64,000 nucleotides of DNA from Saccharicrinis sp963663905 (GTDB taxonomy: Bacteria; Bacteroidota; Bacteroidia; Bacteroidales; Marinilabiliaceae). Of this stretch, positions 56,689 to 64,000 are shown one piece after another. Numbering within the stretch: the first letter of the stretch is position 1; each line of letters begins with the position of its first letter. The notes beneath the pieces were generated by a model. The model was not told the origin of the DNA and ran no database searches. It was given only the letters and a program-made list of their open reading frames with translations. The translations under genes were made by a program, and so were the position numbers. The DNA lies in contig OY760657.1 in the NCBI GenBank assembly GCA_963663905.2, forward strand, positions 1,054,001 through 1,118,000, written 5' to 3'.

Positions 56689-57621
56689 ATGAAACATATT
56701 ACTTATTGTATATTATTATTGATAATTGCACTTATTGGCTGTAATCAGCCCAAAGAGTCAAAAGAAGTATTTATGTTTACTTCTTTTCATGAGCCAGCAA
56801 CAGATGGATTGAGACTTTTATATAGTTATGATGGTTTCCAGTGGACTGATTTAGATACTACATTTTTAAAACCTGAAGCAGGACCTAGTCATCTGATGAG
56901 AGATCCATCAATGGTTAAAGGACCGGATGGTACTTTTCATTTAGTTTGGACTACAGGTTGGAGAGGTGATTTAGGATTTGGTTATGCAAGTTCTAAAGAT
57001 CTAATGAATTGGTCAGAACAGCAATTTATTCCTGTTATGGAATATGATACTACAACCGTGAATGTTTGGGCTCCTGAGTTGTTTTACGATGATGAAAATC
57101 AGGAATACATCATTGCATGGTCTTCTACTATTCCATTTAAATTTCCTAAAGGGATTGAGGAAGAAAAAAATAATCATCGTATGTATTATACTAAAACAAA
57201 AGATTTTAAAACATATTCTGACCCTGAATTATTTTGTGAACCAGGATTTAGTGTGATAGATGCTGTTACTGTAAAAAGAGCTAAAGATGATTATGTTTTA
57301 GTATTAAAAGATAATACGCGTCCTAACCGAAATCTGAAAATTGCCTTTGGTAAAACGCCTGTTGGTCCATGGAGTGAAGCTTCAGAAGCTTTTTCTGGAA
57401 ATTTTGTAGAGGGTCCAACTGTATTAAAGCTTGGTGATGCCTGGTATATCTTCTGTGATGTTTATAAAGAATACAGGTATGGGGTTTACAAAACAACAGA
57501 CTTCATAAACTTTGAAGATGTTTCATCTGAATTTAGTATTCCTAAAGGTCATAAACATGGAACAATATTTACAGCTCCAGAAGAGGTTTTGAATAACCTA
57601 AAACTAAAGATGACTAGATAG
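56689..57621 (+). CDS. GH43-family glycoside hydrolase, lipoprotein
   Basis: 310 residues, lipoprotein signal (ALIGC, Cys18). A five-bladed beta-propeller with the three GH43 acids: Asp72 in MRDPSMV, Asp191 in VIDAVT and Glu241 in VEGPTVL. WAPELFYDDENQEYIIAW is also typical. GH43 enzymes remove arabinofuranose or xylose, and in pectin loci alpha-L-arabinofuranosidase or galactosidase acting on RG-I or RG-II side chains. The protein is a single domain and shorter than average. It is separated from GH140 by a hairpin and 124 bp, and from the next gene by 118 bp, so it may be transcribed alone or by readthrough. Confidence 0.85.
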   Translation: MKHITYCILLLIIALIGCNQPKESKEVFMFTSFHEPATDGLRLLYSYDGFQWTDLDTTFLKPEAGPSHLMRDPSMVKGPDGTFHLVWTTGWRGDLGFGYASSKDLMNWSEQQFIPVMEYDTTTVNVWAPELFYDDENQEYIIAWSSTIPFKFPKGIEEEKNNHRMYYTKTKDFKTYSDPELFCEPGFSVIDAVTVKRAKDDYVLVLKDNTRPNRNLKIAFGKTPVGPWSEASEAFSGNFVEGPTVLKLGDAWYIFCDVYKEYRYGVYKTTDFINFEDVSSEFSIPKGHKHGTIFTAPEEVLNNLKLKMTR

Positions 57622-57627
57622 TTCATA

Positions 57628-57698
57628 GTTAAAAGTTTAAAGTTAAAAGTGAATAGAATACTTAAGTAATCATACTTTTAACTTTTGACTTTCAACTT
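57628..57698. repeat. Imperfect inverted repeat of word-like type
   Basis: AAAGTTAAAAGT (57639-57650) is the reverse complement of ACTTTTAACTTT (57674-57685), with further imperfect pairing outside. The right arm recurs with one mismatch in 23 nt at 1599-1621, at the other end of the window. It may end the GH43 transcript. Confidence 0.65.
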
Positions 57699-57739
57699 TT
57701 GAACTTTGTTATTGGTAACAAATTTTAGAAAAGGAAAAA

Positions 57740-59581
57740 ATGATACGAACAACACTATATACATTATTATTTTTGGCGTTAGGAGTCCTGAGTGTAAACG
57801 CTCAGGATACTGCGCGATATATTGGAAATACATTATCTAATATCGATTATCATCATGGAATGTTAAGTCCTGCTGTAGGAACACATAATATTCAGGTATT
57901 GCGTGCTAATCGTGAAATGCCTGATGCTGCTGATGATTGTGGCTGGACTTACAATCATCAACCAATGCTGGCTTATTGGAATGATACTTTTTATTTAGAG
58001 TATTTAAGTGATTCTGTAGGTGAGCATATTCCTCCTAGTCAATCTTTTTTGTGTGTTTCAAAAGATGGTTACAATTGGGGCAAACCCAAAGTTATTTTCC
58101 CTCAATACAAAGTGCCGGATGGAACAACAAAAGAAGGTGTTGATGGAGTGGCAAAAGACCTAATCGCCATTATGCACCAGCGTATGGGTTTTTATGTTTC
58201 GTCAAATGATCGTCTATTGGTTTCCGGATTTTATGGAATTAGTATTGATCAGCACGATAGCCCTAATGATGGTAATGGTATTGGTCGTGTAGTACGTGAA
58301 ATATATAAAGATGGCACATGGGGTCCAATCTATTTTGTGCGATACAATCATAATTGGGATAAGAAAAATACTGAATTTAAATTTTATACTTCAAGTAGAG
58401 ATAAAGGATTTAAAAAGGCTTGTGAAGAGCTGATGGCAAATCCTTTAATGATGCAACAGTGGAATGAAGAGGCAGATCGTGATGATCCTATTATTCCTAT
58501 GACAAACCAATTTAAGGCTTTTAATTTCTATCATTTACAAGATAATCGAGTTGTAGGTTGGTGGAAACATGCTTTAACAGCCATTAGTGAGGATGGTGGG
58601 AAAACATGGCCTCGCCCTGAAAGAGCTCCAGGTTTTGTAAATAAAAATGCTAAAATATGGGGCCAAAAAACAACTGATGGTAAATATGCTACTGTATACA
58701 ATCCTTCTGAATACAGATGGCCATTAGGTGTTTCAGTTAGTGATGATGGATTAAATTACAATAACCTTCTTTTAGTACATGGTGAAATTTCACCAATGCG
58801 TTATGGTGGTAATTTTAAATCATACGGACCTCAATATGTGAGAGGTATCATTGAAGGTAATGGTCAGCCAAAAGATAAAAATATGTGGTTGACTTATAGT
58901 ATGAATAAAGAAGACATTTGGGTATCAAAAGTTCCTGTACCAATTACAGATAAAGTTACTGAGGATGTTACTGAGGTATTTAACGAATTACCTGATAATA
59001 AAGAGTTAAATTGGTGGAATATTTATAGTCTTCAGTGGGCACCTGTAAAGATTGAAAAAGTTAAAGGAGAGAAAGTATTAACGATAAAAGATAAGGATCG
59101 CTATGATTTCGCTTTAGCAGAAAGAGTTATTCCATCATCAGAAAGTTCAGTGGTTGAATTTACTGTTGTTCCGCAGCAAAATGATAATGGTCAGTTACAT
59201 ATTGAATTTCAAAACGCCGAAGGTCTTGGAGCCATTCGTTTGGTATTTGACAATGATAGTGTATTGAAAGTTCGAAACGGTTATCGTTATTCTGGAGTTA
59301 CACGCTATGAACCTGGAGAAGAATATAAAATTCAGGTTAAATTTGATGTTAGTAAAAGATTTTACTGGGTTACTGTTAATGGAAAGCAAAAAGGAAATTA
59401 TCGCTTAATGTATCGTCCGGTTCATGAAATTTCAAGTGTAGCATTCAGAACAGGAGATATTCGTCGTTTTCCTGATGCAGATACTCCTACAGATCAGGAT
59501 TATGATCTTAAGGATGCCGGAATCCCTGTAAAGGAAGCTCAGTTTAACATCAAATCATTTACATCGATAAAAATCAGATAA
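57740..59581 (+). CDS. BNR/Asp-box propeller protein, candidate GH143-type hydrolase
   Basis: 613 residues with signal peptide (to about NAQ, residue 21). Asp-box motifs SKDGYNWG, SEDGGKTWPRPE and SDDGLNYNNL mark a sialidase-type beta-propeller, and the last 180 residues (FTVVPQQNDNGQLHIEFQ) form a separate beta-sandwich. Its stop overlaps the start of the next gene by one nucleotide (TAATG). From memory, the Bacteroides RG-II enzyme BT1020 joins a 2-keto-3-deoxy-lyxo-heptulosaric acid hydrolase (GH143) and a beta-L-arabinofuranosidase (GH142) in one chain of about the combined length of this gene pair. That would make this the Dha hydrolase half. I rate the propeller call as firm and the GH143 call as a hypothesis. 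Alternatives are GH33-type or GH145-type activity. Confidence 0.75.
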   Translation: MIRTTLYTLLFLALGVLSVNAQDTARYIGNTLSNIDYHHGMLSPAVGTHNIQVLRANREMPDAADDCGWTYNHQPMLAYWNDTFYLEYLSDSVGEHIPPSQSFLCVSKDGYNWGKPKVIFPQYKVPDGTTKEGVDGVAKDLIAIMHQRMGFYVSSNDRLLVSGFYGISIDQHDSPNDGNGIGRVVREIYKDGTWGPIYFVRYNHNWDKKNTEFKFYTSSRDKGFKKACEELMANPLMMQQWNEEADRDDPIIPMTNQFKAFNFYHLQDNRVVGWWKHALTAISEDGGKTWPRPERAPGFVNKNAKIWGQKTTDGKYATVYNPSEYRWPLGVSVSDDGLNYNNLLLVHGEISPMRYGGNFKSYGPQYVRGIIEGNGQPKDKNMWLTYSMNKEDIWVSKVPVPITDKVTEDVTEVFNELPDNKELNWWNIYSLQWAPVKIEKVKGEKVLTIKDKDRYDFALAERVIPSSESSVVEFTVVPQQNDNGQLHIEFQNAEGLGAIRLVFDNDSVLKVRNGYRYSGVTRYEPGEEYKIQVKFDVSKRFYWVTVNGKQKGNYRLMYRPVHEISSVAFRTGDIRRFPDADTPTDQDYDLKDAGIPVKEAQFNIKSFTSIKIR

Positions 59582-61128
59582 TGAACAAGTTTAAGTATAT
59601 CATATTTATTGCAATTGTTTTCGCATTAGCTTCATGTAGTTCTAATAAAAAAGATAGTAGTTACCAGGGGTCGGTTTTAAATGTAGATGATTTTAAGCAC
59701 TATGTTGATTATTTTAATCGCATGGAGGATGAAAATATAGCTCAGGCTATACCTAATGCTGAATCATGGCAATGGATGAAAGATAATGTTCCATTCTTCG
59801 ATTGTCCTCAGGATAATTTTGAAGAGATGTTTATTTATCGTTGGTGGACTTTGAGAAAGCATATTAAAGAAACTCCGGTTGGCTATGCAATGACAGAGTT
59901 TTTAGTACAGCGTTCTTATTCTGATAAATATAACTTGATTGCTTGTGCCATGGGGCATCATATTATGGAATCAAGATGGCTACATGATTCAAAGTACCTT
60001 GATGATTATGTTCATGTTTGGTTTAGAGGAAATGAAGGCAAGCCAATGAATAAACTTCATAAATTTAGCAACTGGACTGCAGATGCATTATATCAAAAAT
60101 ATTTGGTTGATGGAGATAAAGAATATATGTTGGACATGCTACCGGATATGGTTTCAGATTATGAGCGTTGGGAAAAGGAACGTCGTTTAGAAAACGGATT
60201 GTTTTGGCAAAAGGATGTTCAGGATGGTATGGAAGAGCAAATTAGTGGTGGACGTCACGTAAAAAATGCTCGTCCAACAATTAATAGTTATATGTATGCC
60301 AATGCAGTTGCCATAAGTAAAATGGCATCTATGAAAGGTGAAGCTGACATTGAAAAGAAATATAAAGCAAAAGCAGATACATTATTAGGTTTAATTACAA
60401 CAAAACTTTGGAGTGAGGATAGTCAGTTTTATGAAACAGTAAAAGAAGATGGTGATTTTGCAAATGTTCGTGAAGCAATAGGTTTTATTCCATGGTATTT
60501 TAACATTCCAACCGATGCTCAGTCTGTAGCCTGGAAACAGTTAATGGATGATCAGGGTTTTTTAGCTCCTTATGGTCAAACAACAGCTGAACGTCGTCAT
60601 GATGAATTCAGAAAAAAAGGTTGTTGTAAATGTGAATGGGATGGTGCTATATGGCCATTTGCAACATCGCAAACAATGGTTGGACTAGCAAACGTACTTA
60701 ATAATTATGATCAGAATGAGATTACTAACGAGGATTACTTCAGGCATATGGAGTTATATGTTGAATCTCAATATCATCGTGGTCGTCCATACATAGGTGA
60801 GTATCAGGATGAAGTGACCGGGTATTGGTTAAAGGGAGATCAGGAGCGTAGTCGTTATTACAATCATTCAACATTTAATGATTTAATGATTACTGGATTG
60901 ATCGGATTAAGACCACGAGTTGATGAAAAGATAGAAGTAAATCCATTAGTTCCTCAGGATAAGTGGGACTGGTTTTGTTTGGATAATGTGCAATATCAAG
61001 GAAAAATTCTGACTATAATTTGGGATAAAGATGGATCAAAATATAACAAAGGTGCAGGTTTACAGATTTTAGTTGATGGTAAGTCTGTTGCTCATTCAGA
61101 TCAATTAATAAAGTTAGTAACTGATTAA
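59581..61128 (+). CDS. (alpha/alpha)6-barrel glycosidase-like lipoprotein, candidate GH142-type
   Basis: 515 residues, lipoprotein signal (LASC, Cys19). The helical barrel contains CKCEWDGAIWPFATSQTM, GEYQDEVTGYWLKGDQERS and YNHSTFNDLMITGLIGLRPR, with conserved acids suited to an inverting glycosidase. The C-terminus resembles the beta-sandwich cap of GH65/GH15-type enzymes. I would describe it as an MGH1-type glycoside hydrolase. It starts on the TAATG overlap with the propeller gene, so translation is coupled and the two products probably act on the same substrate. GH142 (beta-L-arabinofuranosidase, RG-II side chain D) is my best guess from fold and partner, not from motif alignment. Its own lipoprotein signal shows it is not merely a frameshifted half of a fusion. 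Confidence 0.72.
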   Translation: MNKFKYIIFIAIVFALASCSSNKKDSSYQGSVLNVDDFKHYVDYFNRMEDENIAQAIPNAESWQWMKDNVPFFDCPQDNFEEMFIYRWWTLRKHIKETPVGYAMTEFLVQRSYSDKYNLIACAMGHHIMESRWLHDSKYLDDYVHVWFRGNEGKPMNKLHKFSNWTADALYQKYLVDGDKEYMLDMLPDMVSDYERWEKERRLENGLFWQKDVQDGMEEQISGGRHVKNARPTINSYMYANAVAISKMASMKGEADIEKKYKAKADTLLGLITTKLWSEDSQFYETVKEDGDFANVREAIGFIPWYFNIPTDAQSVAWKQLMDDQGFLAPYGQTTAERRHDEFRKKGCCKCEWDGAIWPFATSQTMVGLANVLNNYDQNEITNEDYFRHMELYVESQYHRGRPYIGEYQDEVTGYWLKGDQERSRYYNHSTFNDLMITGLIGLRPRVDEKIEVNPLVPQDKWDWFCLDNVQYQGKILTIIWDKDGSKYNKGAGLQILVDGKSVAHSDQLIKLVTD

Positions 61129-61138
61129 ATCAATAGTT

Positions 61139-61780
61139 ATGAAAGTACTTAAAGGATTTGCAGTATTATTTGTTTTATTGAGTCTTGTTGGTTCAATTCA
61201 AGCAAAAGAATTGTCTGATCAGGAGAAGAAAGCAACTGAATGGATAAAAACTTTAGAATTAAACGATAAAGCGAAAGAAAAACGTTTGATCAAAGTTGTA
61301 ACAAAGCATCTTACAGCGGTTAAGGATTGGCATGATTCACATCCAGCTTCAATGGTACCTGAAGGAATTAATCCAAGAACAGGTGATAAGCTAACCGAGT
61401 TAGATCGTCAGATTATCGTTGATTCATCAATGCCATCAACTGTTCATGAAAATTTAATGGATGGTTTAAGAGGTGACTTAACAAAAGAGCAGGTTGAAAA
61501 GGTATTAGATTGTTATACCGTAGGAAAGGTTGCCTTTACAATGAAAGCTTATAAAGAAATAGTTACTGATATGACTCCCAAAGAAGAAGAAATGATTTTG
61601 GGGAACTTGAAGAAGGCTCGTGAAATGGCAGTTGATTACAAAAGCATGAAGGAGATATCTGCAATTTTCGAGATTTATAAAACAAAAAATGAGCAATATC
61701 TTAACAGTAATGGTCGCAGTTGGCACCAGATGTATAAGGATTACGTGAAAGCTCTTAAGGAAAAGAAAAATAAAAAATAA
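61139..61780 (+). CDS. DUF3826-family secreted protein, second copy
   Basis: 213 residues with signal peptide (to about IQA, residue 21). Largely helical, with KEQVEKVLDCYTVGKVAFTMKAY, TPKEEEMILGNLKKAREMAVDY and a C-terminal FEIYKTKNEQYLNSNG, the same order of blocks as the DUF3826 protein at 51210-51875, but with low identity. Function unknown. It is 10 bp after the (alpha/alpha)6 gene and 1 bp before the next propeller gene, so it sits inside an operon of likely RG-II enzymes. Confidence 0.8.
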   Translation: MKVLKGFAVLFVLLSLVGSIQAKELSDQEKKATEWIKTLELNDKAKEKRLIKVVTKHLTAVKDWHDSHPASMVPEGINPRTGDKLTELDRQIIVDSSMPSTVHENLMDGLRGDLTKEQVEKVLDCYTVGKVAFTMKAYKEIVTDMTPKEEEMILGNLKKAREMAVDYKSMKEISAIFEIYKTKNEQYLNSNGRSWHQMYKDYVKALKEKKNKK

Positions 61781-61781
61781 T

Positions 61782-62873
61782 ATGATGTCGTTAAAGAGAA
61801 TTTTATCGTTGAGTTTAGTTCTTGGATTAGTAGTGTTTAATGCACAAGCCAAGAAAAACAAGTGGAAGAAAGGAATTATTACAGAGCAATTCATTTATGA
61901 AAAAGCTGATTTTCCATCTTGTCATGCCGGAACATTAGCCGAAACACCAGAAGGTTTGGTAGCTGCTTTTTTTGGAGGTGAGTATGAACGTCATCCGGAA
62001 GTTTGTATCTACGTAAGTCATCTTAAAGATGGTAAATGGTCTAAACCAATGAACGTGGCCAACGGAATTCAAAATGACACATTGCGTTATCCAACATGGA
62101 ATCCTGTTTTATATCAAATACCAGGAGGTGATTTATTATTGTTTTATAAAGAGGGTCCAAAGCCTCAGGATTGGTGGGGAATGATTAAACGTTCATCAGA
62201 TAATGGTCATACCTGGAGCGAAGCAGAAAAAATGCCTGAAGGTTACATAGGACCGGTTAAAAACAAGCCTATTCTATTGGATGATGGAACATTAATCTGT
62301 CCTTCTTCAAAAGAAATTAAAGGTTGGGAAGTACATTTTGAAACAACAAAAGATTGGGGGAAAACTTGGGAGACAACAAATGCGATTAATAAATATAAGG
62401 TTCATAACATTATTCAGCCAAGTATTTTAAAGCATAAGGATGGTACTTTACAAATCCTTTGTCGAAGTAAGAATGGAGTTGTAGTAACAGCGTACTCTCA
62501 CGATAATGGTAAAACCTGGGGATTAACACAGGATACAGAATTACCAAATAACAACTCAGGTACAGATGCAGTAACATTAGCTGATGGTCGTCATTTAATT
62601 ATTTACAATCATGCTAAAACGCCAATGAATGCTTCAAAAGGTCATCGAACTCCTTTAAATGTTGCAGTAAGTAAAGATGGAGTTAAATGGTATGCTTCAT
62701 TAGTTTTGGAAGATTCAGAAATTAGTCAGTATTCATATCCAGCAGTAATTCAATCAGCTGATGGAATGGTTCACTTTATTTACACTTGGAGACGTGAGCG
62801 TATGAAATATGTAAAAGTAGATCCTTCTAAGTTACGTATGAAGCTGATTAAAGATGAAAAATGGCCTGAATAA
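61782..62873 (+). CDS. Sialidase-like BNR propeller protein
   Basis: 363 residues, signal peptide (to about AQA, residue 23). Asp boxes SSDNGHTWSEAE, TKDWGKTWETT and SHDNGKTWGLTQ mark a six-bladed sialidase-type propeller, the common BNR_2 sialidase family in Bacteroidota. FPSCHAGTLAETPEGLVAAFFGGEYE at the N-terminus is typical of the family. Members are often labelled exo-alpha-sialidase, but many sit in plant-glycan loci and cannot act on sialic acid. Here a rhamnosidase-like or 2-keto-3-deoxy-acid hydrolase is possible; the sequence alone does not decide. It is coupled to the DUF3826 gene with 1 bp between them and is the last complete gene. Confidence 0.8.
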   Translation: MMSLKRILSLSLVLGLVVFNAQAKKNKWKKGIITEQFIYEKADFPSCHAGTLAETPEGLVAAFFGGEYERHPEVCIYVSHLKDGKWSKPMNVANGIQNDTLRYPTWNPVLYQIPGGDLLLFYKEGPKPQDWWGMIKRSSDNGHTWSEAEKMPEGYIGPVKNKPILLDDGTLICPSSKEIKGWEVHFETTKDWGKTWETTNAINKYKVHNIIQPSILKHKDGTLQILCRSKNGVVVTAYSHDNGKTWGLTQDTELPNNNSGTDAVTLADGRHLIIYNHAKTPMNASKGHRTPLNVAVSKDGVKWYASLVLEDSEISQYSYPAVIQSADGMVHFIYTWRRERMKYVKVDPSKLRMKLIKDEKWPE

Positions 62874-62889
62874 GGTAATTAAGGTAAAA

Positions 62890-62924
62890 GGGTATCATGG
62901 TTGTATGGTATGAAGGTGATACCC
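62890..62924 (+). terminator. Hairpin after sialidase-like gene
   Basis: GGGTATCA (62890-62897) pairs with TGATACCC (62917-62924), 19-nt loop, no T tract. It may end the transcript weakly or be part of the repeat region that follows. Confidence 0.5.
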
Positions 62925-62976
62925 TAATCGTAATAACCAGATAGGATTAAAAAATAGGGACCAGGATATATAGTTC

Positions 62977-63062
62977 AAAGCCTGAAGGGCTGCAATATAA
63001 CAGTCCGGGGTGAAGCCCCGGGAATTTAAAGTCATGTAAATCAATCCCTAAAAGGGTGACGT
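62977..63062 (+). repeat. REP-like dispersed repeat, better-preserved copy
   Basis: The centre holds the hairpin CCGGGG (63005-63010)/CCCCGG (63016-63021) with loop TGAAG. The flanks AGCCTGAAGGGCT and CATGTAAATCAATCCC...GGGTGAC match the reverse complement of 1492-1570. This composition (much richer in GC than the window) and plan are common in Bacteroidota intergenic repeats, known to me only from general experience. Confidence 0.7.
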
Positions 63063-63156
63063 AATAAAAAGGTTAAAGGTATAACTATTAAGGCGTGAAT
63101 TCTTAATTTTTAGTATCATGTCCCTTATTTCTAATCTTTTATCTAGATATATTGAA

Positions 63157-64000
63157 ATGAAAAAAATAACAATATTTTTTTGTCTGATCATGATAACGTT
63201 TACATGCGCTATCGGTCAAAATTCAGATAACAAATTTGCCCGTCCTTTAAAGGATGTATTGAAAGATGTTGAGCAGGAGTATAATGTTAAATTGCGTATT
63301 TCAGATAAGGATGTAGAAGGCAAGATATTGAATTATGCCAACTGGCGTTTTAGAGCAGATGTTGAAGAAACATTAAAAAATGTTTTAGCTCCTTTTGATT
63401 TAATGGCTCTTCCTGATAATGGACCAAATAAATATAAAATTGAAGAGTTTCGTTATCATAGAAGAACAATTGAAGAAGGTAAAGAAACATTAGATTATTT
63501 AGCTTCTAAATATTCAACTAAAGAAGAATGGCAGCAACGTCAGGCAAAACTAAAGCAATGCGTTAAAGAGGCTGTTCGTTTAAATCATTTACCTGCTTCA
63601 CCTAATAGCAAACCCATCTTAACCAAAACAAGAAAAATGAATGGTTATACTGTGCAAAATATTGCCCTTGAAGTATTGCCAGGATTTTATGTTTGTGGTT
63701 CCATTTATCGTCCTTCAAAAATTAAAGGAAAAATCCCAGTGGTTCTTTGTCCCAACGGACACTTTGGAAATGGCCGTTATAATAAAGATATTCAAACCAG
63801 ATGTGCAGGTTTAGCACGTATGGGAGCAATGGCTATAAATTATGATTTATTTGCCTGGGGAGAATCTGTATTGCAAGTAGATCCTAAAACTCACCGTAAA
63901 AGTTTAGCCAATACTATCCAGGCTCTTAATAGTATTCGTTTATTAGATTATTTGACCTCGTTTAAATATGCTGATACAACGAGAATCGGTATTACCGGAG
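63157..64000 (+). CDS. STN-like domain fused to alpha/beta-hydrolase acetylesterase (partial, C-terminus beyond window)
   Basis: The frame is open from the ATG at 63157 to the window end (281 codons). A signal peptide ends about IGQ. Residues 25-95 (FARPLKDVLKDVEQEYNVKL, DVEETLKNVLAPFDL) resemble the secretin/TonB short N-terminal (STN) domain. From about residue 145 the protein looks like an alpha/beta hydrolase of the acetyl-xylan-esterase or CE7 type: FYVCGSIYRPSK, VVLCPNGHFGNGRYN, and the strand RIGITG just before the expected Gly-x-Ser-x-Gly nucleophile elbow, which lies outside the window. In context it probably removes acetyl groups from pectin. An STN-like front on an esterase is uncommon to my knowledge. 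A LacI-operator-like sequence sits inside the signal-peptide codons. Confidence 0.78.
   Translation, partial: MKKITIFFCLIMITFTCAIGQNSDNKFARPLKDVLKDVEQEYNVKLRISDKDVEGKILNYANWRFRADVEETLKNVLAPFDLMALPDNGPNKYKIEEFRYHRRTIEEGKETLDYLASKYSTKEEWQQRQAKLKQCVKEAVRLNHLPASPNSKPILTKTRKMNGYTVQNIALEVLPGFYVCGSIYRPSKIKGKIPVVLCPNGHFGNGRYNKDIQTRCAGLARMGAMAINYDLFAWGESVLQVDPKTHRKSLANTIQALNSIRLLDYLTSFKYADTTRIGITG
63190..63205. promoter_or_regulatory. Intragenic LacI-operator-like sequence, 14/16
   Basis: ATGATAACGTTTACAT matches the 27343 palindrome at 14 of 16 positions. It is inside the coding sequence, 33 nt after the start codon, so it may be chance. Confidence 0.3.

Noticed and set aside
57740..61128. A single fused gene broken by a frameshift
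   Set aside because: The second frame has its own start at TAATG and a complete lipoprotein signal, so it is a separate gene and not a broken fusion.
61782..62873. True sialidase acting on sialic acid
   Set aside because: No sialic acid transport or catabolic genes (NanK, NanE, NagA/B) occur in the window and the locus is for plant pectin.

Overview
The window is one continuous carbohydrate-utilisation region from a low-GC member of the Bacteroidota. Four things point there: a SusC/SusD pair, many lipoprotein or Sec signal peptides on glycoside hydrolases, C-terminal tails of the type IX secretion (T9SS) type, and promoters that fit the Bacteroidota consensus (TTG or TTTG, 19-20 nt, TAnnTTTG). 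A marine or sediment Marinilabiliales-type organism is my guess and is not proven by the sequence. No rRNA, tRNA, CRISPR array, transposase or phage gene was seen.

Layout. From about 27.16 kb down to position 1 all genes are on the minus strand. In transcription order they are two GH28 polygalacturonase-type enzymes, a GH106-like protein, a GH105 unsaturated rhamnogalacturonyl hydrolase, a divergent CE8-like protein, a GH95, a third GH28, two GH2 enzymes, a GH106, an SGNH acetylesterase and a DUF5703-type protein cut by the window edge. From 27.49 kb to the end all genes are on the plus strand: a T9SS-tailed secreted protein of unknown function, a LacI-family regulator, and a cytoplasmic catabolic operon (iron alcohol dehydrogenase, DapA-type aldolase, PdxA-type dehydrogenase, four-carbon acid sugar kinase, SSS symporter, a second unknown T9SS-tailed protein). 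Then come SusC/SusD, a PL1, a CE8 pectinesterase, two more PL1, a DUF3826, a giant beta-helix protein, a GH140-type apiosidase, a GH43, a BNR propeller and an (alpha/alpha)6 protein that overlap by 1 nt, a second DUF3826, a sialidase-like propeller and a truncated esterase.

How it fits together. This is a pectin locus. PL1, CE8 and GH28 handle homogalacturonan. GH105, GH106, GH28 and the acetylesterase handle rhamnogalacturonan I backbone. GH2, GH43 and GH95 trim side chains. The GH140-type protein and the propeller/(alpha/alpha)6 pair point to rhamnogalacturonan II (RG-II). The catabolic operon has exactly the chemistry needed to break a seven-carbon 2-keto-3-deoxy aldaric acid such as RG-II Dha into pyruvate, DHAP and CO2: aldol cleavage, aldehyde reduction to a trihydroxybutanoate, 4-phosphorylation and oxidative decarboxylation. 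I consider this the most interesting hypothesis in the window.

Regulation. A 16-bp LacI-type operator occurs at three promoters: a perfect palindrome in the divergent 27.2-27.5 kb region, a 15/16 match over the -7 element of the catabolic operon, and a 14/16 match before a GH28 gene. At the two GH28 promoters it abuts the -33 element with identical spacing, which suggests one local LacI regulon. Several intergenic spaces carry dispersed repeats, including a roughly 66-88 bp structured element with terminal inverted repeats found 24-25 nt before two start codons.
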